55,365 nucleotides of DNA from the NCBI GenBank assembly GCA_902491895.1, contig CABUJH010000007.1, forward strand, positions 1 to 55,365, written 5' to 3'. Source of the stretch: an uncultured Collinsella sp. (GTDB lineage: Bacteria; Actinomycetota; Coriobacteriia; Coriobacteriales; Coriobacteriaceae). A program made the position numbers and the translations under genes. Below are positions 43,101 through 52,182 of the stretch, piece after piece. Under the pieces are notes generated by a model. The model had not been told where the DNA came from and searched no databases. It was given only the letters and a program-made list of their open reading frames with translations. The number at the start of each line of letters is the position of its first letter. Position 1 is the first letter of the stretch.

Positions 43101-44066
43101 ATGGCTGCAGGCAAAACCTTCTATGACATCCTGGGCGTATCCAAGAGCGCCTCCGACAAAGAGATTAAGAGTGCGTTTCGCAAGCTCGCGCAAAAATATC
43201 ACCCCGATGCCGGCGGCGACGAGGCCAAGTTTAAGGAGATCAGCGAGGCCTACGAGACGCTTTCGGACGAGAAGAAGCGCAAAGAGTACGACCAGATGCT
43301 CATGTTTGGCGGCATGCCGGGCGCGGGCGGCGCGTATGGCGGCGGCTACGGTGCCGGTGCGGGCGCCAGCGGCTGGGGCGACATCTTCGACAGCATCTTT
43401 AGCGGCAACGGCGCCTGGGGCAGCGATTGGGGCTCGGGTTTCGCCGGGGCTGCGGGCGCTGCCGGTGCGGGTGCGGGTCGCAGCCGCGCTCGCAAGGGCG
43501 GCGACCTGTCGCTGACCGTCGATGTGACGGCCGAGGACGCGTTTCGCGGCGTGACGCACAAGGTCACCTACCGCATTCCCTCGACAGGCGAGCAGCAGAC
43601 TATTACGGTCTCGGTGCCTGCGGGCGCGGTCGACGGCGGCAAGCTGCGCTACAAGCGTCGCGGCGAGTACGGCGTTGCCGGCGGCGAGCGCGGCGACCTG
43701 GTCGTGACCACGCACGTGGAGGAGCATCCGCTGTTTAAGCGCAAAGGTGCCGATGTGACCATGGAGGTGCCGATCTCGGTCTACGAGGCGGCGCTCGGCT
43801 GTACGGTAGATGTGCCCACGCCCGGCGGTGCGACGGTTCGTCTGAAGGTGCCCGCTGGCACCCAGACGGGCAAGAAGTTCCGCTTTAAGGAGATGGGTGC
43901 GCCCGACGTTAAGCATCGCGGCCGCACGGGTGCGCTGCTCGTCGAGATCAAGGTGCAGGTTCCCACAAACCTGTCCGACGATGAGCGCGATGCCATGACC
44001 AAGCTGCGCGAGGCCGACACGCGCGATTATCGCGAGAAGGTCAACCGTTACAAGGCGACGTACTAG
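43101..44066 (+). CDS. dnaJ: J-domain chaperone without zinc finger (class B DnaJ)
   Basis: 321 residues. The J domain with the HPD motif (KYHPDAGGDEAKF) occupies residues 5-70, a Gly/Ala/Phe linker follows (residues 72-125), then the C-terminal substrate domains (GGDLSLTVDVTAEDAFRG; GERGDLVVTTHVEEHPLFKRKGAD; GCTVDVPTPGG). The four CxxCxGxG zinc repeats of class A DnaJ are absent, which makes it CbpA/DnaJ2-like although it sits in the dnaK operon position. It stimulates DnaK ATPase and delivers substrates. GGAGAGGAGC precedes ATG. Confidence 0.92.
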   Translation: MAAGKTFYDILGVSKSASDKEIKSAFRKLAQKYHPDAGGDEAKFKEISEAYETLSDEKKRKEYDQMLMFGGMPGAGGAYGGGYGAGAGASGWGDIFDSIFSGNGAWGSDWGSGFAGAAGAAGAGAGRSRARKGGDLSLTVDVTAEDAFRGVTHKVTYRIPSTGEQQTITVSVPAGAVDGGKLRYKRRGEYGVAGGERGDLVVTTHVEEHPLFKRKGADVTMEVPISVYEAALGCTVDVPTPGGATVRLKVPAGTQTGKKFRFKEMGAPDVKHRGRTGALLVEIKVQVPTNLSDDERDAMTKLREADTRDYREKVNRYKATY

Positions 44067-44138
44067 GGCGATCGCGGCACACGCCCACGCCCGCGGGCTT
44101 ATGATGGACGATAACGAGACGGAAAGGGGTCAGGTAGT

Positions 44139-44555
44139 ATGGCCGAGGACAATAGGAACAAACCGCTGTACATGATCAGCGTGGCGGCCGAGTTGACCGG
44201 CATGCACCCGCAGACTCTGCGCGTCTACGAGTCCAAGGGCCTGGTGAACCCCCAGCGCTCGGGCGGCAACACGCGTTTGTATTCGCGTGCCGATATCGAG
44301 CGTCTGGAGCTCATCAACCAGCTGACCGACGAGGGCATCAACCTTGCCGGCGTGGTGCGTATCCTCGATATGAAGGAGCGTGCCGAGGAGCGTGAGCGCG
44401 AAAACGAAAAGCTCCGTGCTCGCGTGCGCCAGCTCGAGGACGAGCTGCACGAGTACAAGATGCAGAAGAAGATCACCGCCCTGGCCCCGCGCGACGGCTC
44501 AGTTAACCCCGAACAGGTCATGCGCAAGCTGCTGGGCGCCGGCGGGGATCTGTAG
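44139..44555 (+). CDS. hspR: Heat-shock repressor HspR (MerR family)
   Basis: 138 residues. An N-terminal MerR-type winged helix (YMISVAAELTGMHPQTLRVYESKGLVNPQRSGGNTRLYSRADIERL) is followed by a coiled-coil dimer helix (ERERENEKLRARVRQLEDELHEYK). HspR represses dnaK and clpB operons in Actinobacteria and is autoregulated from this operon. The start has a GGAAAGGGG a little upstream of ATG. A structured element begins immediately after its stop. Confidence 0.95.
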   Translation: MAEDNRNKPLYMISVAAELTGMHPQTLRVYESKGLVNPQRSGGNTRLYSRADIERLELINQLTDEGINLAGVVRILDMKERAEERERENEKLRARVRQLEDELHEYKMQKKITALAPRDGSVNPEQVMRKLLGAGGDL

Positions 44556-44750
44556 GTTACGCCGTTCTGCCGAACGGCGTAACGGCTCGACGCTGCGCCT
44601 TTGGTTCCGCCGTTCTAACGAACGGCGGACCGGTCGACGCTGCAAGCCCGCCAGAGCGGCAATCTGCCTTTCAACTTCGGCGGCATGATCAGAAGATCAA
44701 TGCCGCCTTGTTTCAAGGCACCTTGCTCGCTCTGGTGGGCTTTCGCTGTC
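44556..44750 (+). repeat. Branched structured element, copy 4 (after hspR)
   Basis: Two leading hairpins, GTTACGCCGTTC-TGCC-GAACGGCGTAAC (44556-44583) and TTCCGCCGTTC-TAAC-GAACGGCGGA, each followed by TCGACGCTGC. Then outer AGCCCGCCAGAGCG (44645-44658) pairs with CGCTCTGGTGGGCT (44728-44741), middle TGCCTT with AAGGCA, and inner GGCGGCAT-GATC-AGAA-GATC-A-ATGCCGCC. All three stems differ from copies 1 and 2 but pair. Confidence 0.8.
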
Positions 44751-44779
44751 CGCGCCAAAACATCGGCGTTGTTATGGGT

Positions 44780-44806
44780 AGTCATTGGGGACGTTCTTAA
44801 ATGACT
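44780..44806. repeat. GGGGACGTTC hairpin repeat
   Basis: AGTCATT pairs with AATGACT around GGGGACGTTCTTA, followed by GGGACACTCTT at about 44815. Confidence 0.7.
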
Positions 44807-44979
44807 AGTCGAAGGGACACTCTTACACCAAATCTGCCGGCCCTCGCCTGGCTCGTCCTTTACTTTACCGAGATAAAGTGAACGCGCAGATTCGCAACCC
44901 ACTTGCAACCGTTCTATGGCACGATATTGAACGAATGTATGCTATGCGCCCAAATCTTTTGGGCAGAGTGGGAGACAGT

Positions 44980-47280
44980 ATGGTCAAGCTGTACGAGGAC
45001 GGCATCTACCTGCGCGGCGGCAGCGAGGTTGTGCCTGTGGACGAGGCTGCCGAGCGCGGTATTACGCAGACGCCCGAGGATGCCAAGCGCGGCACCATCG
45101 CGTATTCGATCCTCCAGGCACACAACACGTCCGGCGACCCCGAGGCGCTCAAGATTCGTTTCGATGCCATGGCGAGCCACGATATCACCTTTGTCGGCAT
45201 CATCCAGACGGCGCGCGCTTCGGGCATAGAGCAGTTCCCGCTGCCCTACGTGCTCACCAACTGCCACAACTCGCTGTGCGCCGTGGGCGGCACCATCAAC
45301 GAGGACGACCATGTCTTTGGCCTCTCGGCTGCCAAGAAGTACGGCGGCATCTTCGTCCCGCCACACATCGCCGTCATCCACTCCTTTATGCGTGAGAACT
45401 TCGCGGGCTGCGGCAAGATGATCCTGGGTTCCGACTCGCACACCCGCTACGGCGCCCTGGGCACCATGGCCGTGGGCGAGGGCGGCGGCGAGCTGGCAAA
45501 GCAGCTGCTGCGCGACACCTACGACGTTGCCTATCCCGGCGTCGTCGCCATCTACCTCACGGGCGCCCCACGTCCCGGCGTCGGCCCGCACGACGTTGCG
45601 CTCGCCATCATCCGTGCCGTTTTTGCCAAGGGCTACGTCAAGAACAAGGTCATGGAGTTCGTGGGCCCGGGCATCGCGAGCATGACGACCGACTACCGCA
45701 ACGGCGTCGATGTCATGACCACCGAGACCACCTGCCTGTCGAGCATCTGGGCCACCGACGAGGACACGCACGCGTTTTTGACCATGCACGGCCGCGGCGA
45801 CGACTACCGCGAGCTCAAGCCCGCTGATGTCGCCTATTACGACGGCTGCGTCGAGGTCGACCTGTCGAGCATCAAGCCCATGATCGCGCTGCCGTTCCAT
45901 CCTTCCAACGGCTTTGAGATCGACGAGCTCAACGAGAACCTCGAGGACATCCTGCATGAGGTCGAGCTCGAGGCCGCCAAGATCGGCGAGGGCAAGACGC
46001 ACTTTAGCCTGCTCGACAAGATCGTCGACGGCAAGCTGCACGTGCAACAGGGCGTTATCGCCGGCTGCTCGGGCGGCAATTACGACTCCGTGGTCCAGGC
46101 TGCCCGCGTGCTCAAGGGCGCCAACACCGGCTGCGGCGAGTTCTCGCTGTCGGTCTATCCTACGAGCCAGCCCGTGGCACTCGAGCTTACGCGCCGCGGC
46201 TATATTTACGACCTTATGGAGGCCGGCGCGATTGTGCGCACGGCATTCTGCGGCCCGTGCTTCGGCGCCGGCGACACGCCTGCCAACAACGGCCTTTCGA
46301 TCCGCCACACCACGCGCAATTTCCCCAACCGCGAGGGTTCCAAGCCGGGTAATGGCCAGCTGAGCGCCGTGGCCCTGATGGACGCCCGCTCCATTGCGGC
46401 AACGGCTGCCAACGGCGGCGTCCTGACGCCGGCGACCGACCTGCCCGAGGAGACTTGGGACGAGGCCTGCGAGTACACCTTTGACGACGCGCCGTACAAA
46501 AAGCGCGTGTACTGGGGCTTTGGCAAGGCGGAGCCTGCCGACGAGCTGGTCGAAGGCCCCAACATCAAGCCGTGGCCCGCGATGGAGCCCCTCGGCGACG
46601 ATATCCTGCTCAAGGTGTGCTCCAAGATCATGGACCCGGTCACCACGACCGACGAGCTCATTCCCTCGGGTGAGACGAGCTCCTTCCGCTCCAATCCGCT
46701 GGGCCTGGCCGAGTTTACGCTCAGCCGCCGCGATCCGGCCTACGTGGGTCGTTCCAAGGAAGTCGACGCCGTGGAGAAGCGCCGCGTGGCCGGCGAGTCC
46801 GCGGGTGACCTGGCGGCACTCGATGCCGAGCTTGCCGGCGTGTTTGAGGCGCTGGCTGGTGCGGGCGTCGCGGCAGATGCCAAGGCGACCGAGTACGGCT
46901 CCATGCTGTATGCCAAGAAGCCCGGTGACGGTTCTGCCCGCGAGCAGGCCGCGAGCTGCCAGCGCGTAATTGGCGGTCTGGCCAACATCGTCCACGAGTA
47001 CGCCACCAAGCGTTATCGCTCCAACGTGATGAACTGGGGCATGGTGCCCTTCCAGATGGAGGCGGAGCCCAACTTTGAGGTGGGCGACTACGTCTTTGTG
47101 CCGGGTATCCGTGCCGCGCTCGATGGCGACCTGAAGGACATCGCCGCCTACGTGGTGCGCGCCGACGGTTCGGTTGAACAGATTGAGCTCTACATTGCCG
47201 ACATGACGGCCGAGGAGCGTGCCATCGTCAAGGCCGGCTGCCTGATCAACTACAACAAGTTCAAGGCCTCTGCCGAGTAA
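44980..47280 (+). CDS. Aconitase-family hydratase (YbhJ-like)
   Basis: 766 residues. The aconitase alpha domain carries the Fe-S Cys residues in VLTNCHNSLC, AGCSGGNYDSV and FCGPCFGAGDTPANNGLSIR, and GSDSHTRYGALGTMAVGEGGGELAKQL is the substrate-binding segment. The C-terminal swivel domain is short. It resembles the uncharacterised YbhJ group more than AcnA or LeuCD, so the substrate may be citrate or another hydroxy acid. Start 44980 is chosen because GGGAG lies 6 nt upstream; in-frame starts back to GTG 44878 lack one. Confidence 0.85.
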   Translation: MVKLYEDGIYLRGGSEVVPVDEAAERGITQTPEDAKRGTIAYSILQAHNTSGDPEALKIRFDAMASHDITFVGIIQTARASGIEQFPLPYVLTNCHNSLCAVGGTINEDDHVFGLSAAKKYGGIFVPPHIAVIHSFMRENFAGCGKMILGSDSHTRYGALGTMAVGEGGGELAKQLLRDTYDVAYPGVVAIYLTGAPRPGVGPHDVALAIIRAVFAKGYVKNKVMEFVGPGIASMTTDYRNGVDVMTTETTCLSSIWATDEDTHAFLTMHGRGDDYRELKPADVAYYDGCVEVDLSSIKPMIALPFHPSNGFEIDELNENLEDILHEVELEAAKIGEGKTHFSLLDKIVDGKLHVQQGVIAGCSGGNYDSVVQAARVLKGANTGCGEFSLSVYPTSQPVALELTRRGYIYDLMEAGAIVRTAFCGPCFGAGDTPANNGLSIRHTTRNFPNREGSKPGNGQLSAVALMDARSIAATAANGGVLTPATDLPEETWDEACEYTFDDAPYKKRVYWGFGKAEPADELVEGPNIKPWPAMEPLGDDILLKVCSKIMDPVTTTDELIPSGETSSFRSNPLGLAEFTLSRRDPAYVGRSKEVDAVEKRRVAGESAGDLAALDAELAGVFEALAGAGVAADAKATEYGSMLYAKKPGDGSAREQAASCQRVIGGLANIVHEYATKRYRSNVMNWGMVPFQMEAEPNFEVGDYVFVPGIRAALDGDLKDIAAYVVRADGSVEQIELYIADMTAEERAIVKAGCLINYNKFKASAE

Positions 47281-47284
47281 CGTT

Positions 47285-47366
47285 GCTGTACGCCCCGGAC
47301 ACACCTTTCCCTCGTGCTCACGCGCTTCGCGAGGGTCGCCCGAGGGAAAGGTGTGGCAGGGGCTAC
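47285..47366 (+). repeat. Long branched hairpin after the hydratase gene
   Basis: GCCCC...CACACCTTTCCCTCG pairs with CGAGGGAAAGGTGTG...GGGGC, enclosing a smaller GCGCTTCGCG-type hairpin. Directly downstream of the stop codon and in sense, as for the other branched elements. Confidence 0.6.
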
Positions 47367-47443
47367 CGCGACGTTCTCGTTGGGTCTTGAGGGGCGCTAA
47401 TAATTGACCGGGACCACCACAAAGTTGCCTGCCCGGCGGGTCC

Positions 47444-48091
47444 TTATTTCGATGGGGTCCAGGTTATTTCATCGTCAAATAGCCAAGTGCGTGCCGAGCC
47501 ACTGTTGCGCGCTGTCTGCGGATCGGGCTCGCAAGTTTGTTCGTAGGCATCTTCGGTACACCGATCCATAAAATCGACGACTGCCGTCTGGTCGCCCTCC
47601 ATGACGTAGATTGCGTCGCCATCCGAGATATAGACCCCCGGTCCTTCATTGTCCACGCAGCCGGGGTCGTATGAGACGTTGCACAATTTGCTCCCGTTTG
47701 CCGCATCGAGCTCAAGGGTCGAATAATATCCGCCAACCATTTGGCCATTCTTGGCTCGATATATTGCGGCGCCGTACCACCGCTTAAACGTCTTGCCTTT
47801 GAGTAAACTGGTTGCCTTGCCGATAAGCTGCTCATCTTGGGTATAGCGCGTGGCTCCAAGTTCGATACGGGGATAGTTGCTGACCCCAAGCGCTGCGGGC
47901 GTACCGTCAAAATCGACGGTGATCGAATCGGGTTTGACGATATCGGTGAGGACCTCGATGGGATAGCTTACGGTCTCAACCGCCGCCTGCGTCGCAGAGG
48001 CGGGGAGAAATGCGAGATAGATAATTCCTACGCCGACTGCGGTAATCGCAAACGCTAAGACGAGCAGGCCGATATAGGTGGAGCGTTTCAC
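47444..48091 (-). CDS. Membrane-anchored or exported protein of unknown function
   Basis: 215 residues from GTG 48091 (a GAGGT lies 7 nt upstream; ATG 48118 would add nine). One hydrophobic segment (YIGLLVLAFAITAVGVGIIYLAFLP split over residues 5-30) anchors it to the membrane; the rest is extracytoplasmic with six Cys residues (CNVSYDPGC; CTEDAYEQTC) suited to disulfides. The distal part reads YRAKNGQMVGGYYSTLELDAANGSK. No family recognised. Confidence 0.7.
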   Translation of the reverse strand: MKRSTYIGLLVLAFAITAVGVGIIYLAFLPASATQAAVETVSYPIEVLTDIVKPDSITVDFDGTPAALGVSNYPRIELGATRYTQDEQLIGKATSLLKGKTFKRWYGAAIYRAKNGQMVGGYYSTLELDAANGSKLCNVSYDPGCVDNEGPGVYISDGDAIYVMEGDQTAVVDFMDRCTEDAYEQTCEPDPQTARNSGSARTWLFDDEITWTPSK

Positions 48092-48181
48092 GGCGGGTAC
48101 CTCGCAAACAGTATGCATTCATTAAGATAAGTGATACCAGCTTACGACAATATTCAAAAGAAAGCGATCGGTCGAAATGAC

Positions 48182-48237
48182 GGGGCGAAAAGGTCCTATT
48201 GGGCTTCGATTTGACCTCTAATAGGAATATTTGCCCC
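48182..48237. repeat. Imperfect long hairpin, single copy
   Basis: GGGGCGAAA and TCCTATT pair with AATAGGA and TTTGCCCC; the middle is GGGCTTCGATTTGACC. Not related to the other repeat families seen. Confidence 0.5.
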
Positions 48238-48285
48238 ACTCATTCTGGGCGAGAGGTCAATAATTCAGTCCACGAGTCTTGAGCG

Positions 48286-48330
48286 ATACTATTCTCACTA
48301 AACTCACTATTTTCACTATAAGCACTATAA
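48286..48330. repeat. Nine-base-period tandem repeat
   Basis: TCACTA-type units begin at 48286 (ATACTA), 48295, 48304, 48313 and 48322 (GCACTA), exactly nine bases apart, in an AT-rich stretch. The arrangement is iteron-like, but no replication gene is near. Confidence 0.5.
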
Positions 48331-48540
48331 ATACGTTAGGGAGGACGACGAGAACGTTGTGACGTGCGATAGCTAAGCCGTTTAAGCCGGACTCTGACCT
48401 TGAATCTCCGCCTCTATCTGTGCGAACGGGCTATTGTCGGTTCTCGATTCCATCGCTGCGTTCTCGTTGGGTCTTGGGATTGCCAAACGTAGACTGGGCT
48501 TGATGCCTCCTCTTTTAATCGGGGCTGATTCTCCTCTGGA

Positions 48541-48573
48541 CCACCACAAAGGGGACAGGCGCCTTTGTGGTGG
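48541..48573. repeat. CCACCACAAAGG hairpin repeat, copy 2
   Basis: CCACCACAAAGG and CCTTTGTGGTGG are perfect 12-bp arms with a GGACAGGCG loop. Confidence 0.8.
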
Positions 48574-48583
48574 TCCTTGGTTT

Positions 48584-48801
48584 GTCTCGACTTGTAACAT
48601 CTTGGCCGCTGAAAGTGGGCCTGGTGTTACAGATTTAGATTTTTGATTCGGGTGTCTTCTGTTCGTCTCGATTTGTAACAGATAGAGCCCTATTTGCCGA
48701 TTAGATGTTACAGATTGAGACAAACGGGTGCCGCTGAACAATTCGTCTCGATTTGTAACATCTGGAGCCAGAAACGGTCGATAGATGTTACAGATTGAGA
48801 C
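48584..48801. repeat. Three TCTCGATYTGTAACA hairpin repeats (copies 3-5)
   Basis: Copy 3 at 48584-48640 (right arm degenerate, GTTACAGATTTAGAT), copy 4 at 48665-48721 and copy 5 at 48745-48801, the last two with GTCTCGATTTGTAACA paired to TGTTACAGATTGAGAC. All stand in the same orientation in tandem with 24-nt spacers. Confidence 0.8.
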
Positions 48802-48861
48802 GGTAGCGCACCTGTGCGGCGGCGGGCCGACATCTTTACCCCTATCTTTCAATCACTCAGA

Positions 48862-48895
48862 AAATCTTATATATAGAGACTTAGATTTGTGTATA
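48862..48895 (+). promoter_or_regulatory. Candidate HspR operator/promoter of clpB
   Basis: AAATCTTATAT, 5 nt, GACTTAGATTT, 2 nt, GTATA, as upstream of dnaK. ATCTTATA (48864) also pairs with TATAAGAT (48892). Confidence 0.55.
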
Positions 48896-48977
48896 AGATC
48901 GCGCAAAGCTGGCAACAATACTTCTCGAACAACGTGAAGCCGCCCCGTAGGGCGGCCACCCCAAGAGAGGTGATTCC

Positions 48978-51605
48978 ATGAGAATCGATAAGCTAGCAAT
49001 GACGTCGCGCGAGGCGCTGCAGACCGCCATGAGCACGGCTGCCGATGCGCAGGCCGGCGCGGTGGAGCCGATTCATCTGCTGTCTGCCCTGCTCGGTGCC
49101 GGCGAGCGCAATATCTCCGTGATCATCGAGCGCATCGGTGCCGACCCGGCTCAGCTCGCACGCTCCACACAGGATGCCATCGACCACGCGCCCAAGGTTT
49201 CGGGCGAGGGCCAGCAGATGGGCCTGTCCAACGAGCTCGTCCGCGTCATCGAAAAGGCCGAGAAGAAGGCCACCAAGATGGGCGACAGCTTTGTGGTGAC
49301 TGAGCATCTGCTGATGGCGCTTGCCGAGGACAAGGGCGAGGCGGGCCGCGTACTGCGCGACGCCGGCGTCACCAAGGAGCGCATCGAGCAAGTCTACGAG
49401 GAGCTGCGTGGCGATGACCGCGTGACGTCTGCCGAGGACAAGACTCAGTTTGAGGCACTGGAGCAGTACGGTCGCAACATCTGCGATCTGGCCCGCGCCG
49501 GCAAGCTCGACCCGGTCATCGGCCGTACCGATGAGATTCGCCGCACCATCCAGGTCCTGTCCCGTCGCACCAAGAACAACCCCGTGCTCATCGGTGAGCC
49601 GGGCGTCGGCAAGACGGCCATCGTCGAGGGCATCGCCCAGCGTATCGTGGCCGGCGACGTGCCGAGCACCCTGCGCGACCGCGACCTTATCGAGCTCGAC
49701 ATGAGCGCGCTGGTCGCCGGCGCAAAATACCGCGGCGAGTTCGAGGACCGCTTGAAGGCCGTGCTCAAGGAAGTGCAAAAGTCCGAGGGCAAGGTCATCC
49801 TGTTCATCGATGAGCTCCACACCATCGTGGGCGCGGGTGCCACCGAGGGCTCCATGGACGCCGGCAACATTCTCAAGCCGGCGCTTGCCCGTGGCGACTT
49901 GCACGCGATCGGCGCGACCACGCTCGACGAATACCGCAAGTACATCGAAAAGGATGCGGCGCTCGCGCGTCGTTTCCAGACCGTGATGGTGAGCGAGCCT
50001 ACCGTCGAGGACACCATCTCGATCCTGCGTGGCCTCAAGGAGAAATACGAGATCTTCCACGGTGTGCATATCACCGATAGCGCGCTCGTGGCAGCTGCCG
50101 ACCTCTCCGATCGCTACATCGCCGACCGCTTCCTGCCCGACAAGGCCATCGATTTGGTCGATGAGGCGGCAAGCCGCCTGCGCATGGAACTCGACAGCAT
50201 GCCGGTCGAGATCGACGCCACCACGCGTCAGCTCACTCAGCTGCAGATCGAGGAACAGGCGCTCATGAAAGAGACCGATGACGCCTCCAAGGAGCGTCTG
50301 GAGGCCCTGCGCCAGGAGATTGCCGAGGTCCAGGAAAAACTCAACGTGCAAAAGGCCGGCTGGCTCAACCAGAAGAACGCCATTGACCACGTGCAGGAGC
50401 TTAAGAGCCAGCTTGACGAGGCCAAGAGCGAAGAGGAGCGCGCGACGCGTAACGGCGACCTGGGCCGTGCGTCCGAGCTGCGCTATTCCGTGATTCCGGG
50501 TCTGCAGCAGCAGATTCAGGATTCCGAGGCTGCGCTCGAGGCACAAAAGCAGCAGGACGGCGAGGGCCTCAACGAACAGGTGACCTCCGATGAGATCGCC
50601 GAGGTCGTGAGTGCCTGGACCGGCGTGCCCGTGTCCAAGATGATGCAGGGCGAGCTCGACAAGTTGAAGGGCTTGGAGGGTGAGCTGCATAAGCGCGTCA
50701 TCGGCCAGGACGAGGCCGTCTCCGCCGTCGCCGCAGCTGTGCGCCGCAGCCGTGCGGGCCTCTCCGATCCGGACAAGCCCATCGGCAGCTTCTTCTTCCT
50801 GGGTCCCACCGGCGTGGGCAAGACCGAGCTCGCCAAGGCGCTTGCCGAGTGCCTGTTCGATGACGAGCGCGCACTCGTGCGTATCGACATGTCCGAGTAC
50901 ATGGAGAAGTTCAGCGTCCAGCGTCTGATCGGTGCGCCCCCGGGATACGTGGGCTACGACGAGGGCGGCCAGCTCACTGAGGCCGTTCGCCGTCGTCCGT
51001 ACTCCGTGATCTTGCTCGACGAGATGGAGAAGGCCCATCCGGATGTCTTCAACGTGCTGCTGCAGGTGCTCGACGACGGCCGCCTGACCGACGGTCAGGG
51101 TCGCCAGGTGTCCTTCAAGAACACGATCATCATCATGACGTCTAACGTGGGCTCCAAGGCTATTGCCGAGCTTTCCGGCAAGGACGAGGAGGAGATGCGC
51201 CATCAGGTCGACGCGGCCATGGCTCAGACCTTCCGCCCCGAGTTCCTCAACCGTATCGATGATATCGTGGTGTTCCATCCGCTTGGCATGGCGCAGATCG
51301 AGAAGATCGTCGATATTCAGCTCGCCGACGTCCGTGCACGTCTGGCCAAGGAGCGCATGACGCTTGCCATCACCCCGGCGGCCAAGCAGATGCTCGCCGT
51401 GGGCGGCCTGGATCCGGTCTTTGGTGCCCGTCCGCTCAAGCGTCTGGTGCAGCGTGAGGTTGTCGATGCCATCGCAGCGGCCATCATCGACGGCACGGTG
51501 CGCGAGGGCGATCAGGTGACGGTCGATGTCGACAAGGACGGCGGCTTTATCGTCGTGTGCGATAACACGCCAGCGGCCACCTACGAGGTCCCCGACGCCG
51601 AGTAG
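48978..51605 (+). CDS. clpB: Disaggregase ClpB (Hsp100)
   Basis: 875 residues. Domains: N-terminal Clp repeats (1-145); first AAA+ with GEPGVGKT near residue 208; coiled-coil M domain (about 400-525); second AAA+ with GPTGVGKTELAKAL near residue 610 and IDMSEYMEKFSVQRLIGAPPGYVGY; and a C-terminal D2-small domain (GARPLKRLVQREV). ClpB resolves aggregates with the DnaK system. AAGAGAGGTGATTCC precedes ATG. Its promoter block equals that of dnaK, implying joint HspR control. Confidence 0.98.
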   Translation: MRIDKLAMTSREALQTAMSTAADAQAGAVEPIHLLSALLGAGERNISVIIERIGADPAQLARSTQDAIDHAPKVSGEGQQMGLSNELVRVIEKAEKKATKMGDSFVVTEHLLMALAEDKGEAGRVLRDAGVTKERIEQVYEELRGDDRVTSAEDKTQFEALEQYGRNICDLARAGKLDPVIGRTDEIRRTIQVLSRRTKNNPVLIGEPGVGKTAIVEGIAQRIVAGDVPSTLRDRDLIELDMSALVAGAKYRGEFEDRLKAVLKEVQKSEGKVILFIDELHTIVGAGATEGSMDAGNILKPALARGDLHAIGATTLDEYRKYIEKDAALARRFQTVMVSEPTVEDTISILRGLKEKYEIFHGVHITDSALVAAADLSDRYIADRFLPDKAIDLVDEAASRLRMELDSMPVEIDATTRQLTQLQIEEQALMKETDDASKERLEALRQEIAEVQEKLNVQKAGWLNQKNAIDHVQELKSQLDEAKSEEERATRNGDLGRASELRYSVIPGLQQQIQDSEAALEAQKQQDGEGLNEQVTSDEIAEVVSAWTGVPVSKMMQGELDKLKGLEGELHKRVIGQDEAVSAVAAAVRRSRAGLSDPDKPIGSFFFLGPTGVGKTELAKALAECLFDDERALVRIDMSEYMEKFSVQRLIGAPPGYVGYDEGGQLTEAVRRRPYSVILLDEMEKAHPDVFNVLLQVLDDGRLTDGQGRQVSFKNTIIIMTSNVGSKAIAELSGKDEEEMRHQVDAAMAQTFRPEFLNRIDDIVVFHPLGMAQIEKIVDIQLADVRARLAKERMTLAITPAAKQMLAVGGLDPVFGARPLKRLVQREVVDAIAAAIIDGTVREGDQVTVDVDKDGGFIVVCDNTPAATYEVPDAE

Positions 51606-51650
51606 ATTTTGGGACATGCCTTAAAATCTGCCTTTAGAGCCGAACGCCAA

Positions 51651-51685
51651 GGGCGGTGGATCCAATCGGGTCCGCCGCCCTTTTT
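51651..51685 (+). terminator. Rho-independent terminator of clpB
   Basis: GGGCGGTGGATCC pairs with GGGTCCGCCGCCC around AATC, followed by TTTTT. Confidence 0.9.
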
Positions 51686-51735
51686 CGTGCGACAATCGAT
51701 GATGTTGAGCGGATGCGATGCAAGGAGCTATGCAG

Positions 51736-51930
51736 ATGAAAGACGAGAACAAGACGAACGCACCGGCGGCTGAGATAGCGTCCGCCGCACCAAGGCCCGC
51801 GCCGAAACCGGCGCCCAAGCCGCGCGACCCCTACATCCGTGCCGAGAACGAGGACGATGACGGCTACGATCCCTACAGCGATCGCCGCCCCGAGCGCGAG
51901 CCAATGTTCGAAGCCGATCCGTGGCGCTGA
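51736..51930 (+). CDS. Small Pro-rich acidic protein, hypothetical
   Basis: 64 residues of low complexity: Ala/Pro/Lys-rich first half (RPAPKPAPKPRDP), then an acidic, Tyr-rich tail (ENEDDDGYDPYSDR) ending EADPWR. AAGGAGC lies 9 nt before ATG 51736. It is likely disordered. No family recognised; coding status rests on the ribosome binding site and codon use. Confidence 0.5.
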   Translation: MKDENKTNAPAAEIASAAPRPAPKPAPKPRDPYIRAENEDDDGYDPYSDRRPEREPMFEADPWR

Positions 51931-51954
51931 GTGCTACCCAAAAGGCCACCAATA

Positions 51955-52021
51955 AGTTGCGGTGAAATAGGGATTGTTTTACGGTTTGACCAGCAAAAAC
52001 AGTCCCTATTTCACCGCAACT
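51955..52021. repeat. AGTTGCGGTGAAATAG hairpin repeat, copy 2
   Basis: AGTTGCGGTGAAATAGGGA (51955-51973) pairs perfectly with TCCCTATTTCACCGCAACT (52003-52021), with inner GTTTT/AAAAC. Copy 1 is at 19319. Confidence 0.8.
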
Positions 52022-52182
52022 GCGTTAGGGATTTTTCTACAGGGGGAGGGTAGTCAAAAAAGCCCCGTCCCAAATCGACTGTCCAGGGAGTCGCATTCGA
52101 GCTTGGTTGTCCTCTCAGCCACTCGGCATCCTTCGAGCAGTAATAGTGAAAAAACTTGCTTAAGTGTTAATCAAGCTACACA

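Noticed and set aside
44914..47304. Minus-strand frame of about 800 codons opposite the hydratase gene
   Set aside because: Shadow of the aconitase-family gene, whose motifs are clear on the plus strand.
48434..48646. Plus-strand frame of 70 codons before clpB
   Set aside because: Also repeat-derived, without ribosome binding site.
48286..48801. CRISPR array
   Set aside because: The repeats are palindromic with unequal spacers and too few units; no cas genes are present.
48382..48852. Minus-strand frame of 156 codons before clpB
   Set aside because: It translates the hairpin repeats themselves; no ribosome binding site or homology seen.
48993..51617. Long minus-strand open frame opposite clpB
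   Set aside because: Antisense shadow of a well-conserved gene in high-GC DNA; no family features and low-complexity composition.
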